Shown here: positions 21,775 through 29,941 of the stretch, in pieces
Numbering within the stretch: position 1 is the stretch's first letter
Layout of the letters: each line of letters begins with the position of its first letter
Assembly (NCBI GenBank): GCA_016210495.1
Contig: JACQUC010000106.1
Location: forward strand, 1-36,396
From: Chloroflexota bacterium
Lineage (GTDB): Bacteria > Chloroflexota > FW602-bin22 > JACPRP01
Length of the DNA stretch: 36,396 bases
Direction: 5' to 3'
The notes under the pieces: generated by a model
What the model saw: the letters and a program-made list of their open reading frames with translations, nothing else
Told to the model about the DNA's origin: nothing
The model's database searches: none
Translations under genes and position numbers: made by a program

Positions 21775-22079
21775 TCAATGGTCAGGGGTCAAAGGTAAGG
21801 GTCGGGCAGTCCACCCGTAGCCGTCCGCCTGAGGCGGACGCGTGCCTGTCCGAGTGCCGAGACGTGTAAGTTGTGGCAGGCACGTGCAGTGTGGAGGTCG
21901 TCTTAGTGCCGGCCCGGTACAGCAAGGGTGCGCGCATCCTGAAGGATGCGGCTACAAGTGGTCGAGCCCGCCCGCCCTCCCCGGGTGCTCGACACCGTTC
22001 AGCCCACAGCCGAACCCTGCCGCTTAATTGGCTTTCGGTGTGGATATAGAACAGCGTAGGGGCGAGGTTTCCTCGCCCC
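21775..22079. repeat. intergenic patch of direct repeats and three perfect hairpins
   Basis: No gene is seen here. GGTCAGGGGTCAA occurs twice in tandem, followed by GGTAAGGGTC (about 21,768-21,803). Three separate perfect stem-loops follow: CGTCCGCCT/AGGCGGACG (21822-21840), CGCATCCT/AGGATGCG (21933-21950) and GGGGCGAGG/CCTCGCCCC (22059-22079). Each is of the short extragenic palindrome type that multiplies in some genomes. They lie between the divergent-side 5' end of the metallophosphoesterase gene and the 3' end of the next minus-strand gene, and the last may help end that transcript. Confidence 0.6.
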
Positions 22080-22118
22080 GTGGCTTGGCGCGGCGTCGGA
22101 GCCACTGGCACCAGAAAA

Positions 22119-22811
22119 CTAGATCGGACTTGCCGGTGGCTCGAAGTGGTTGTCCGCCACCTCGCGGCTGAACTCCGTCGCTTCTATGTGCACGGGAGAG
22201 TTGTCGCTGCCAAGGTCAACCGATAGCAGCAGGGGAATGCCATCCTCGGTGAGGGCGATTTCGGTGAACCCCTCTTCCGAAGCCAGCGCCTCGAACAAGT
22301 ACACCTGAACGTCCTCCCCGGCGATGTTGCGAGCTTCTACGCTGCTGAGCTCCTGGCCTGTCTCCGAAAGTATTCCAAACAGCTCCTCGACGCGCGAACC
22401 GAACATCGCCCAGTAAAACGACTCCCCCGGCTCAAAAAGACCATCCTGGACGTTGACGCATTGGGCCTCCTGCCCCGGCTCGTCTACGCAAAATATGGGT
22501 GGATCGTCTGGTGCGCTGGAGAAAAAGCGGACGAAGTATTCCCCGTCCGGCGTGTCAAACACCAAGTCCAACCGTTGTTTGCCTTCCTTCTGGAAGATGG
22601 CCAACTGGGCACTCTCGCCTTCTTGCTCAATGTCGTACGACACGTGGAAAGAAGCTTCGTGCGGCGTAGAGAGGCTCTCTCTGAGCAGAGCCAGCGTGTC
22701 CTCTGTGACCCCGGGATCCGCACTCGACCGCGATGCAGTCGCAACGGCGGCCCCCGATAACAGGAACACGGCGACGACGAGTCGCACCGTGAGCCACAGT
22801 AGATTGTGCAT
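22119..22811 (-). CDS. exported protein of unknown function
   Basis: 230 residues from ATG 22811, chosen because GGAGG lies six bases upstream and a signal peptide follows at once (LLWLTVRLVVAVFLLSGAAVATA); the frame is open to 23006 but that part is not protein-like. The mature part is acidic and built of beta strands: SFHVSYDIEQEGESAQLAIFQKEGKQRLDLVF, GEYFVRFFSS, EDVQVYLFEA, FTEIALTEDGIPLLLSVDL. The pattern of strands judging a small molecule or lipid resembles LolA/LppX-like proteins, but this is only a resemblance. Two Cys (FCVDEPGQEAQC) could form a disulfide. A promoter and an intervening terminator-like hairpin lie upstream. Confidence 0.65.
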   Translation of the reverse strand: MHNLLWLTVRLVVAVFLLSGAAVATASRSSADPGVTEDTLALLRESLSTPHEASFHVSYDIEQEGESAQLAIFQKEGKQRLDLVFDTPDGEYFVRFFSSAPDDPPIFCVDEPGQEAQCVNVQDGLFEPGESFYWAMFGSRVEELFGILSETGQELSSVEARNIAGEDVQVYLFEALASEEGFTEIALTEDGIPLLLSVDLGSDNSPVHIEATEFSREVADNHFEPPASPI

Positions 22812-22969
22812 ACCAAACCTCCTCGAAAACGCTCGAATTCCGTCGTCTTGAGAGACTATCTCACAAGGTATTCCGCATAAAGCAGGCCACGCCCTGTGCC
22901 GGTGGGGGCAACCCCCTGCGCCATGACGCTCGATTTCCGTCACTTCCAGGACCGCTTGCAGAAACCAAA

Positions 22970-22991
22970 AGGCGCCCGAAATGGGGCGCCT
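22970..22991 (-). terminator. rho-independent terminator-like hairpin (minus strand)
   Basis: On the minus strand AGGCGCCC and GGGCGCCT pair around a six-base loop and are followed by TTTTGGTTTCTG. It lies about 60-80 bases downstream of a good minus-strand promoter and 160 bases before ATG 22811, so it could be an attenuator for that gene, the end of a small RNA, or the late terminator of the upstream glycosyltransferase operon. Confidence 0.6.
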
Positions 22992-23051
22992 CTCCACACT
23001 CCTCAATGCCCTGTCCGTCGAAAGACGCTGTCGACAACGGCTCTTGCTATT

Positions 23052-23080
23052 ATGTTACCGCATAGTCGCGATCAGTTCAA
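23052..23080 (-). promoter_or_regulatory. putative promoter upstream of the exported protein gene
   Basis: TTGAAC (23080-23075) and TAACAT (23057-23052) are 17 bases apart on the minus strand. The rest of 22,992-23,291 contains no recognisable gene. Confidence 0.45.
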
Positions 23081-23291
23081 CCTACGGTCGCCTGGACCGA
23101 TATTCTCCTATTGGGGAGTCATGGGCCAATGCGTCTGTGCACTCAGTATCTCCCCGAGCGTGCGGAGTCGGCTGCGACGCACGCCGCCATTCTACAGGCT
23201 ACCTGGCACAGTGTCAATGCATTTTGCTCGTTCATGGAGGGGCAGGGGGTTGTCGGCGCGGTAGTCGATCCTTGTCATAATACGGGGCACA

Positions 23292-24779
23292 TCACGCTTT
23301 GATCCGAAACGGCGAGGACAGCAAATTGAGCAGGCGCATTACTTTCCCGTTGGCAACGGCGCGCAAATGCGCCGACAGCGCATCCCGTTCCTCTTCGGTT
23401 CGGTAAAGGACCGCCTGCAATTGATCCCGCTCCTCCTGGCTATACAATGCCTGGGTTCGTAAGCTGGTTCGTTCCTCTTCGGACTCTTGGAGGAGAGTCC
23501 GCAAATGGTCTCGCTCTTCCCGGCTCTGCTGCAAAAGAGACTGCAATCGGTCTCGGTCGTCCTGGCTATCCTGGAGCACAGCCCGCAAACGCTCTCGCTC
23601 CTCCTGGCCCTGCTGGAGGAGAGCTTGCACATGATCTCGTCGCTCCTGGCTCTGGCGCAGGAGAGTCTGCAAGTCATCTCGTTCCCGTTGCGTTTGGGCG
23701 AGCAAGGCTGACAAATGGTTTCTCTCAGGCTCGGCTGTTGCCGCCATCCACCGGACGAGGGAAGTGTCGTCGAGCAAGTCGTGCTCCCCAAGACTTGGGG
23801 GTGGCGCTAGAATTGGCAGCGGATAGGCCAGTGACTTATCGACGTTTTGGCCGATAGAGCGCACGATTTGGGCCGGCTCCTCGTGGCCCATCGCCGTAAG
23901 CACTGCGGCGAGTGATTCATAGGCTTCGGGGGCTGTGGGATCGAGGTTGACGGCGCGGTTGGCCGCAATGTACGCCTCGAAGTGGCCATCGGGGTACTCC
24001 ATCAGCCGGCGAGTCACAGCTAACAGCTCGCGGGCGAGCGTCGCCCTGGTCGTGCAAGAGCGCGGAAAGGCGGGATCTTCGGCAAGGCGCCGGGCAGCCT
24101 GAACCTCGAGCTGGCGATACTCGTTGTAGAAACGAGTCAGGCTGACGTTGCTGTCGTGAACGCGGTACTTCACCAGCGGTATCTCCAGGACGGCCGCACG
24201 ATGGCGGCGCAGTACCTGCAGCCAGAACGCATAATCCTGAAGGCCAAACAAGACGACATTCCAGGCGAAGCGGTAGTAGCAGTGGCGGCGACGGATCGAG
24301 CTGGGTGCGAGCAGGAAGTTGCCGGCCTGGAGCTTCGCCAGGATGTCCTCAGAGTTGCGACCCGATTGGTTGAAGACGTCGGTAAGGAAGTGCTCCTTGG
24401 GGCGGCCCTCAGCATCGATGACCTCCGCCCACGCGAAGCAGATATCCAGATTCTGCTCTTGCATCGCCTCAATCTGAGTGGCCAACCGATGAGGCAGCGA
24501 GATATCGTCGTGGCTCATGCTGGCGATGTAATCGCCCGTCGCCATGGAAGCGCCGCGGTTGTGTGCGAAGCCGATCCAGAGGTTTGACTGGCGGAGCACC
24601 CGCATGCGCGGGTCACGAAACCGGGCGATGATCGCCGGCGTATTGTCGGTCGAGCCGTCGTCGACCACGATCAACTCGAGGTTGCGGTAGGTCTGGGTGA
24701 GGATGGACTCGATGGCCTCGGCCACAAACCTTTCGCCGTTGTGAGTGAGCAGCACGACGCTAACCTTGGGATCGGCCAT
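23292..24779 (-). CDS. GT2-family glycosyltransferase with C-terminal coiled-coil repeats
   Basis: 495 residues from ATG 24779 (MADPKVSVVLLTHNGERFV), with GAGGG eight bases upstream; ATG 24794 is an alternative. Residues 1-220 are a GT-A domain: VVDDGSTDNT, SHDDISLPHR (the DxD-like metal motif), and LQDYAFWLQVLRRH, the usual acceptor-side block. A TPR-like helical part (EAYIAANRAVNLDPTAPEAYESLAAVL) follows. The C-terminus has eight tandem 14-residue repeats and a short hydrophobic/basic end (RLLNLLSSPFRIKA) that could contact membrane. It would transfer sugar to a surface polymer or glycan in the cytoplasm. It overlaps closely with the NeuD-type gene upstream, forming a two-gene surface-glycan operon. 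Confidence 0.85.
   Translation of the reverse strand: MADPKVSVVLLTHNGERFVAEAIESILTQTYRNLELIVVDDGSTDNTPAIIARFRDPRMRVLRQSNLWIGFAHNRGASMATGDYIASMSHDDISLPHRLATQIEAMQEQNLDICFAWAEVIDAEGRPKEHFLTDVFNQSGRNSEDILAKLQAGNFLLAPSSIRRRHCYYRFAWNVVLFGLQDYAFWLQVLRRHRAAVLEIPLVKYRVHDSNVSLTRFYNEYRQLEVQAARRLAEDPAFPRSCTTRATLARELLAVTRRLMEYPDGHFEAYIAANRAVNLDPTAPEAYESLAAVLTAMGHEEPAQIVRSIGQNVDKSLAYPLPILAPPPSLGEHDLLDDTSLVRWMAATAEPERNHLSALLAQTQRERDDLQTLLRQSQERRDHVQALLQQGQEERERLRAVLQDSQDDRDRLQSLLQQSREERDHLRTLLQESEEERTSLRTQALYSQEERDQLQAVLYRTEEERDALSAHLRAVANGKVMRLLNLLSSPFRIKA
23370..23705 (-). repeat. eight tandem 42-base repeats encoding 14-residue coiled-coil units
   Basis: Consecutive units such as LLAQTQRERDDLQT, LLRQSQERRDHVQA, LLQQGQEERERLRA, VLQDSQDDRDRLQS and LLQQSREERDHLRT share a pattern L-L-x-Q-S-x-E-E-R-D-x-L-x-x. 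Fourteen residues are two heptads, so the array is a continuous coiled coil of about 110 residues. The last units (QALYSQEERDQLQA, VLYRTEEERDALSA) are more diverged. Confidence 0.85.
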
Positions 24780-24783
24780 ACGG

Positions 24784-25443
24784 TTAGCCCTCATACCCGG
24801 GTATTCCCTCTCGTTTGACCTTGGCGGGCACTCCAGCGACAAGCGTATTTGGAGCTACGTCGCCGGTGACTACCGCACCCGCGGCGATGACAGAGTTCGC
24901 CCCAATAGTAACCTCTGGAATGATCCTAGCCCCGACACCGATGTACGCGCCACTCTCGATTTGGACAGGTCCGGCGACGGCCGAGCCCGGTCCAATCGTA
25001 ACGTAGTCGCCGACAGAGCAGTTATGGCCAACCGAAGCGAGATCTCGCACAAGCACATGATCGCCAAGGCGGCAGTATGACCCGATTGATGTTAGTTCCG
25101 AGACCATGCTGCCGACGCCGACCTGTACGCTGCGGTACACGTATGCTGTAGGATGCACGAGCGTGACAAACCGGGTGACGCCCACCGCCACCGCTTCGGT
25201 GACCACACGCCTGCGATAGTTGGGCGTGCCGAGGCAGCAGATAGCAGGTAGCTGGCGAAGGTGGTCGGGCAATGCTCGTAGCGTATGTACTGGGATATCG
25301 GAACGGTCGATGCAGAGGGGAACGCCGAGGTTATCGACGACCGCTGCCACCTGGTAGCCGCAGTCCTCTGCCAGCTCGACGGCCTGCGAAACGTACGCGG
25401 ATGCGGCGCCCAGGATGATGAGGCGCGGGAGGGTATCAATCAT
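24784..25443 (-). CDS. NeuD/PglD-type sugar O- or N-acyltransferase
   Basis: 219 residues from ATG 25443 (MIDTLPRLIILGAASAYV); the open frame extends to 25542 but a strong promoter lies inside that stretch, which excludes the longer form. The N-terminal Rossmann-like domain (LIILGAASA, VAAVVDN) binds the sugar nucleotide. The C-terminal left-handed beta helix shows hexapeptide repeats (VGVGSMVSELTSIGSYCRLG, VSVGHNCSVGDYVTIGPGSAVAG, IGVGARIIPEVTIGANSVIAAGAVVTGDV) and binds acetyl-CoA as a trimer. Members acetylate sialic or amino sugars for surface glycans. It is the first gene of the operon with the GT2 enzyme. Confidence 0.85.
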   Translation of the reverse strand: MIDTLPRLIILGAASAYVSQAVELAEDCGYQVAAVVDNLGVPLCIDRSDIPVHTLRALPDHLRQLPAICCLGTPNYRRRVVTEAVAVGVTRFVTLVHPTAYVYRSVQVGVGSMVSELTSIGSYCRLGDHVLVRDLASVGHNCSVGDYVTIGPGSAVAGPVQIESGAYIGVGARIIPEVTIGANSVIAAGAVVTGDVAPNTLVAGVPAKVKREGIPGYEG

Positions 25444-25513
25444 AGCTCGCCGGTGTCCATCGTCTACCTGCCTCTGAGGTGTAGCTGCATAAGTGTCAAG
25501 CAGGCCGAACGGT

Positions 25514-25542
25514 ATTATACGCTCTAGCTGTCGGCTGCGCAA
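25514..25542 (-). promoter_or_regulatory. promoter of the NeuD/GT2 operon
   Basis: TTGCGC (25542-25537) and a perfect TATAAT (25519-25514) are 17 bases apart on the minus strand. The predicted leader to ATG 25443 is about 64 bases. It is back to back with the rtcB promoter. Confidence 0.65.
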
Positions 25543-25546
25543 GTTC

Positions 25547-25579
25547 TTGACCCTTGTAGCCTTGTAGGTGGTGTATAAT
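25547..25579 (+). promoter_or_regulatory. promoter region of rtcB
   Basis: TATAAT at 25574-25579 is perfect; TTGACC at 25547-25552 is 21 bases away, longer than usual. Transcription would start close to the AGGAG at 25587, leaving almost no leader beyond the ribosome binding site. Confidence 0.5.
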
Positions 25580-25600
25580 GGGTATCAGGAGTGTGTTGGG

Positions 25601-27013
25601 ATGAAGAACCGATTGGTCATACCCAAACAGGGCTGTATGAAGGTCGACGTTACGATCTTCGGTAGCGCTCACATTCTTAAGATGATCGAGCAAGACGCGC
25701 TGGATCAGCTTACGAACGGGGCTTGCCTGCCCGGCGTGGTCGGCTGCGTCGGCATGCCCGACATTCACTCCGGCTACGGCTTGCCCATCGGTGGGGTGAT
25801 GGTGGTGGACGCCGACGAGGGCGTGGTTAGCCCGGGCGCAGTGGGCGTGGACATCAACTGTGGCGTTCGCGCCGTGAGCGTGCCTTTGAGCTACGAGAAG
25901 ATTCGGCCGCGATTGGAATCCCTATTCGACGGCATCACACAGGTCGTCGGCACCGGCGTGGGAGGGAAGACCAGGAGCGCGCTCGGGCGAGTTCATGGAC
26001 CGCAGTTCCGGAAGCTGGTGGAACAGGGCGTTCCTGCGCTGGTTGAGCTCGGCTACGCGACGGCGCGCGACGTCGAGTGCACCGAGGAGGACGGCTGTCT
26101 GGCGATGGCCGATCTGGATAACGTCAGCAAAGCAGCCGTCGAGCGTGGTGAGGGTCAGGTGGGCACGCTCGGCTCGGGCAACCATTTCCTCGAGATTCAG
26201 CGCGTGCTCGAGGTGTACGACGCGAAGGCCGCCGCCGTTATGGGGCTCGACCTGAACCAGGTGTGTGCGATGATTCACTGCGGCAGTCGCGGCTTTGGCG
26301 AGCAGATCTGCCGCGATCATCTGCAGACGATGGCCAGCGCCATGCGCAAGTACGACATCCAGCCGCCGAGCAAGAACCTGGCCTGCGTGCCTATAAAGTC
26401 CCCCGAAGGCAAGGCCTATCTGAGCGCCATGGCCTGCGCCGCTAACTTCGCCTGGGTCAATCGGCAGGTTATCTTGCACGAGGTGCGCGGGGTGTTTCAG
26501 CGGGTGCTGGGCATCGGGAATTTGGAGCTTATCTACGATGTGGCCCATAACATCGCCAAGTTCGAGTCCTACGGCGGGCGAGAGGTACTGGTGCATCGGA
26601 AAGGGGCCACGCGAGCTTTCCCAGCCGGACATCCAGCGGTTCCCGAGCGATATCGGGCCATTGGCCAACCGGCCATCATCCCCGGCAGCATGGGCACCGC
26701 CTCCTTCATCGTCATCGGCACCCAGGAGACCTTGCGCGAGACCTGGGGTAGCGTGAACCACGGCGCGGGCCGTATTATGAGCCGGTCCGCCGCACTGGGA
26801 CACCCCAAAAAAGGCCGTCCGGGACTGGTCACACAGGAGCAGTTCAAGGAGAGCATGCGTGGAATATTGTACAGATCGGGCAGCGGCGAGAACCTGCTGG
26901 ACGAGGCGCCGGCCGTTTACAAGGACAGTGTCGAGGTGGTGGATGCCCTGGCTGACATTGGGCTGGTGCGCAAGGTAGTCAAGCTGATGCCCCTGGCGGT
27001 GCTGAAAGGCTAG
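25601..27013 (+). CDS. rtcB: RNA-splicing ligase RtcB
   Basis: 470 residues from ATG 25601 (AGGAG nine bases upstream; the frame is open to 25568). RtcB joins RNA 2',3'-cyclic phosphate or 3'-phosphate ends to 5'-hydroxyl ends using GTP and Mn2+, in tRNA repair or splicing. Seen are MPDIHSGYGLPIGGV, VGVDINCGVRAV with the metal-binding Cys, LGSGNHFLEIQ, IHCGSRGFG, YDVAHNIAKFE, VHRKGATRAFPAGH, IPGSMGTASFIV and NHGAGRIMSR with the His that is guanylylated. Full length for the family. No archease gene is adjacent. The gene is followed by a large palindrome and then a DUF123 gene on the same strand. Confidence 0.95.
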   Translation: MKNRLVIPKQGCMKVDVTIFGSAHILKMIEQDALDQLTNGACLPGVVGCVGMPDIHSGYGLPIGGVMVVDADEGVVSPGAVGVDINCGVRAVSVPLSYEKIRPRLESLFDGITQVVGTGVGGKTRSALGRVHGPQFRKLVEQGVPALVELGYATARDVECTEEDGCLAMADLDNVSKAAVERGEGQVGTLGSGNHFLEIQRVLEVYDAKAAAVMGLDLNQVCAMIHCGSRGFGEQICRDHLQTMASAMRKYDIQPPSKNLACVPIKSPEGKAYLSAMACAANFAWVNRQVILHEVRGVFQRVLGIGNLELIYDVAHNIAKFESYGGREVLVHRKGATRAFPAGHPAVPERYRAIGQPAIIPGSMGTASFIVIGTQETLRETWGSVNHGAGRIMSRSAALGHPKKGRPGLVTQEQFKESMRGILYRSGSGENLLDEAPAVYKDSVEVVDALADIGLVRKVVKLMPLAVLKG

Positions 27014-27059
27014 CGTCCAGCCGTAGGGACGTTGCATGCAACGTCCCTACGGCGGACGC
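27013..27059. repeat. large perfect palindrome at the end of rtcB
   Basis: Positions 27021-27052 are a perfect 32-base palindrome with 16-base arms (CCGTAGGGACGTTGCA and its complement). Outside it GCGTCC (27013-27018) and GGACGC (27054-27059) extend the stem. It begins on the last base of the rtcB stop codon. There is no T-tract; the element may act as a transcript end or 3' stabiliser and looks like a mobile palindromic repeat. Confidence 0.75.
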
Positions 27060-27081
27060 CCCTTGCCACTGCCAACTAGTC

Positions 27082-27543
27082 ATGCTAGTATTGGTGACCG
27101 TGGACAGGGGAAGCTACGTCCTCTTACTTCAAGCAGAGGTGGAGGCGGAGGTTGTGGTGGGGAAACTGGGGACGCTGCGGTTCCCGGCGGGTTATTACGC
27201 ATATTGCGGCAGTGCCTTGAAGGGTCTCAGTGCGAGGCTGGCCAGACACGCTAGAAAAGAGAAGAAGCTGCACTGGCACATCGACTATCTGCTCCCCCGG
27301 CTGCACCTTTTGGACGTTTGGGCACTTGACTCCCCAGATAGACTGGAGTGCCTCTTTTGTCGCGCCCTGCTCAATCTGCCTGGAGCGATGATACCAGCCA
27401 GGGGGTTCGGCTCCTCGGACTGCCGTTGCCCGGCGCACCTCGTCCATTTCCCGGATAGCCCATCGTTTGGTTGCTTTGCCGAGGATTTGAGGCTGCTTGG
27501 CGTCACGCACTCCCTGCGGCATTTTGATCGAGGACTCCTTTGA
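27082..27543 (+). CDS. DUF123 GIY-YIG-like nuclease-family protein
   Basis: 153 residues. FPAGYYAYCGSALKGLSARLARHARKEKKLHWHIDYLL and FGSSDCRCPAHLVHF are the signature blocks of DUF123, a variant of the GIY-YIG fold that is found alone or fused to endonuclease III. GYYAYCGSA corresponds to the GIY...YIG strands. The canonical Arg and Glu of active GIY-YIG nucleases are not clearly placed, and the activity of DUF123 proteins is unknown; nucleic acid binding is likely. The start at ATG 27082 lacks a strong ribosome binding site. Its stop overlaps the TTG start of the metallopeptidase by three bases. Confidence 0.8.
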   Translation: MLVLVTVDRGSYVLLLQAEVEAEVVVGKLGTLRFPAGYYAYCGSALKGLSARLARHARKEKKLHWHIDYLLPRLHLLDVWALDSPDRLECLFCRALLNLPGAMIPARGFGSSDCRCPAHLVHFPDSPSFGCFAEDLRLLGVTHSLRHFDRGLL

Positions 27544-29897
27544 AGCGATTCTTTGCGGTTCTACTGATCAGCCTGGTCACGCTGGGGATTCTTCCCCAAC
27601 GTCCGGCAGAGGCTGCCATTTCCTCGAAGTACACGCTGCAGGTGAAGTTGGATGTAGAGCGAGGATCGCTGGCTGTAAAGGAGAACGTCGTCTATGCCAA
27701 TCATACTCTAGCCAACCTCACGTCGATCGTCTTCAACGTGACGCCCGCACATTTCAATGCCTTCAAGCTGGGCTCGCTGGCCGTGGACGGCCAGCCGGCG
27801 ACGCCGAAACTGGACGGAGTAGTTCTCGAGGTGCCGCTGCGCAAGCCGCTGGAGATCGGCGGCTCGGCAGTCCTCGAGCTCGATTTTACGTTGGAGTTGC
27901 CCCGGGCCGGCGGCCGGTTTGGCATGTTGCAGAAGGTGATGATGCTCGGCAACTGGTACCCGGTCGTGGCCGTCTATCGCGACGACTGGGACCGCCATCG
28001 CTACAGCGCGTTTGGCGATCCCTTCTTCACCGAGGTGGCCGACTACGACGTGGTGATCGAGACGTCGTCGCCGGTGACCATCGCCCACACCGGCGATATC
28101 GTCAGTCGTGATGGCAATACGTGGCGGATTCGGGCGAACAGGGTGCGGGATTTCGCGCTGACGGCTTCGGAGCGGTACGTCACGAAGTCGGCGACGGTGG
28201 ATGGGACGACCATCACGGCCTTCTATCTTCCCGAGCACGAGCCCGCGGGATCGCTGTATCTAGAGGCCGCCACGCGCAGCGTTCGCTGGTTCAACAAGGT
28301 GCTGGGCCAATACCCTTACAGGAGCCTTCACATCGCGGAGGCGGTCTCCGGCGGGGAAGGGATGGTAGGCCAGGAGTATGCGAACATCGTGTTCATCAGC
28401 AGCTCGCAGTCAGATAAAGCTGGCGGGATGGGTAGCTACCTGGCCTACCTGGTGGTGCACGAGGTAGCTCACCAATGGTTCTACAACCTGGTTGGCAACG
28501 ATCAGCTACAGGATCCGTGGCTGGACGAGTCCCTAGCCACCTTTATGGCTTACCAGTTCCTTGAGTGGGCACCACTGGCCTTGACGAGCCCCAGCGTCAG
28601 TCCCTCGGGCAGCACACCGGTGAACGCTTCGCTGTACGATTTCGACGACGAGAGGCGATACTCGGCGACTACCTATGCCAAGGGCGCGGTTTTTCTGCAA
28701 GACTTGCGGGCCGTGTTGAAAGAAGACGCCTTCTACAGCTTTCTCAAGCAGTACGTGGAAAATTACAAATACAAGATCGCGACGCCGAGGGCCTTTCTCA
28801 CGCTGGCCCAGGAGCAGACAAATAACAGCTTGAACCCGCTGGTCAGGAAGTACTTCACCTACCCGGAATACAAAGCGGACAAGCTACCGCAACTGGAAGT
28901 GAAATGGCCGTCGGGAGACGAATGGCGCGGCAAGGTCGAAATCGGGCTGGCCTTCGACGAGGGCGCTAAACAGGTGGTCGTCGAGGCGGACGGGCGGTGG
29001 CTGTACGTGAGCGATAGCGTCGCCGGCCCGATAACGATCGATACCTCGCGCCTGGGAGACGACGAGTACGTTGTGACGGTGCTAGTGAAGGATAAGGACG
29101 ATCGCACTGTCCAGCGTGCTCGGCGCGTCAAGTTTGCCAACCCCAAGCCGCTGCCGGCTTCCGCCACCGCTGCCACTGGTGCGACGTCGGCACCCGAGGT
29201 TCCCTCGAGTGAGCCCGCGTCTGCAGGAGGTCAGGCACGACCCGTTGAGACAGTAGAGCGCTTGTCCGGTGGGTCGCCCCGATTGGATTACTGGCTGCTG
29301 GGATTGGTGGTTGTCGGCCTCGTCGGTCTGGGCGGCTCGGCCTACATCGTGCGGCAGCATCGGCGCGCCATCGTCCACAGGGTGGCGAAGGCGTGGCAGT
29401 TGGGCCGGGCCCAGGGCGAAACGGTCGTGTGGCGATTCGAATCGCTAACGCGCCGGCGAAAAGCCGCATCCGTGGCATCGGGCACCCTGCTCCCTGGCAG
29501 AGACACTCCCGACCCCGCGCCAGTCTCCGAGCAACCTGTTGCGATGCAAGCGGTCGGTGAGGCAGAACCCACGGTGTCGAGTCAGGGGTGTGTGACTACC
29601 GACGAGCTAGAGCCAGGCATGGGTGATGCTCTCGTAACAGAGGCGGAGCGTGTCGCCGAGGAGACCTCGGGAAGCGAAGGACCGCCGGACGAGGGCGGCG
29701 GCACGCAACCGGATGATCGAGAGCCATCGCCGCCAGACGAGGCTGTTTTGGGCCAGTACAGCCTGTCGGAACTGGCGGAGCTGGAGTCGCAAGGCGTGGA
29801 AGCTGCTCAGACCGGCCGAAGGTCGCCGAGCGACGAAGCCGATGGTGAGCGTCGTCCGACCGAGGGCTTTCCGGCGGAGGCAGATACGAGGGCGTAG
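27540..29897 (+). CDS. exported M1-like metallopeptidase with C-terminal membrane segment and acidic tail
   Basis: 785 residues from TTG 27540 (GAGGA five bases upstream, overlapping the previous stop). A signal peptide (RFFAVLLISLVTLGILPQ) starts it. Residues about 30-220 form the N-terminal beta domain. G-E-G-M-V-G-Q-E-Y stands where M1 aminopeptidases have GxMEN. H307-E-V-A-H311 and E330 (WLDESLATF) are the zinc ligands in HExxH-x18-E spacing. A linker rich in Ala/Ser/Pro leads to a membrane helix (YWLLGLVVVGLVGLGGSAYIV), a basic stretch and about 190 acidic, probably disordered residues inside the cell. The catalytic part would work outside the membrane on peptides. Confidence 0.85.
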   Translation: MKRFFAVLLISLVTLGILPQRPAEAAISSKYTLQVKLDVERGSLAVKENVVYANHTLANLTSIVFNVTPAHFNAFKLGSLAVDGQPATPKLDGVVLEVPLRKPLEIGGSAVLELDFTLELPRAGGRFGMLQKVMMLGNWYPVVAVYRDDWDRHRYSAFGDPFFTEVADYDVVIETSSPVTIAHTGDIVSRDGNTWRIRANRVRDFALTASERYVTKSATVDGTTITAFYLPEHEPAGSLYLEAATRSVRWFNKVLGQYPYRSLHIAEAVSGGEGMVGQEYANIVFISSSQSDKAGGMGSYLAYLVVHEVAHQWFYNLVGNDQLQDPWLDESLATFMAYQFLEWAPLALTSPSVSPSGSTPVNASLYDFDDERRYSATTYAKGAVFLQDLRAVLKEDAFYSFLKQYVENYKYKIATPRAFLTLAQEQTNNSLNPLVRKYFTYPEYKADKLPQLEVKWPSGDEWRGKVEIGLAFDEGAKQVVVEADGRWLYVSDSVAGPITIDTSRLGDDEYVVTVLVKDKDDRTVQRARRVKFANPKPLPASATAATGATSAPEVPSSEPASAGGQARPVETVERLSGGSPRLDYWLLGLVVVGLVGLGGSAYIVRQHRRAIVHRVAKAWQLGRAQGETVVWRFESLTRRRKAASVASGTLLPGRDTPDPAPVSEQPVAMQAVGEAEPTVSSQGCVTTDELEPGMGDALVTEAERVAEETSGSEGPPDEGGGTQPDDREPSPPDEAVLGQYSLSELAELESQGVEAAQTGRRSPSDEADGERRPTEGFPAEADTRA

Positions 29898-29941
29898 CGG
29901 GAGCAGGCAGGTCGTATAGATGACCGGTGCGGTGAAAGCCA

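Noticed and set aside
25922..27037. A 371-codon minus-strand reading frame opposite rtcB
   Set aside because: It is antisense to a clearly identified gene, His/Gly/Leu-rich without any domain, and has no ribosome binding site. Long antisense frames are expected in GC-rich DNA.
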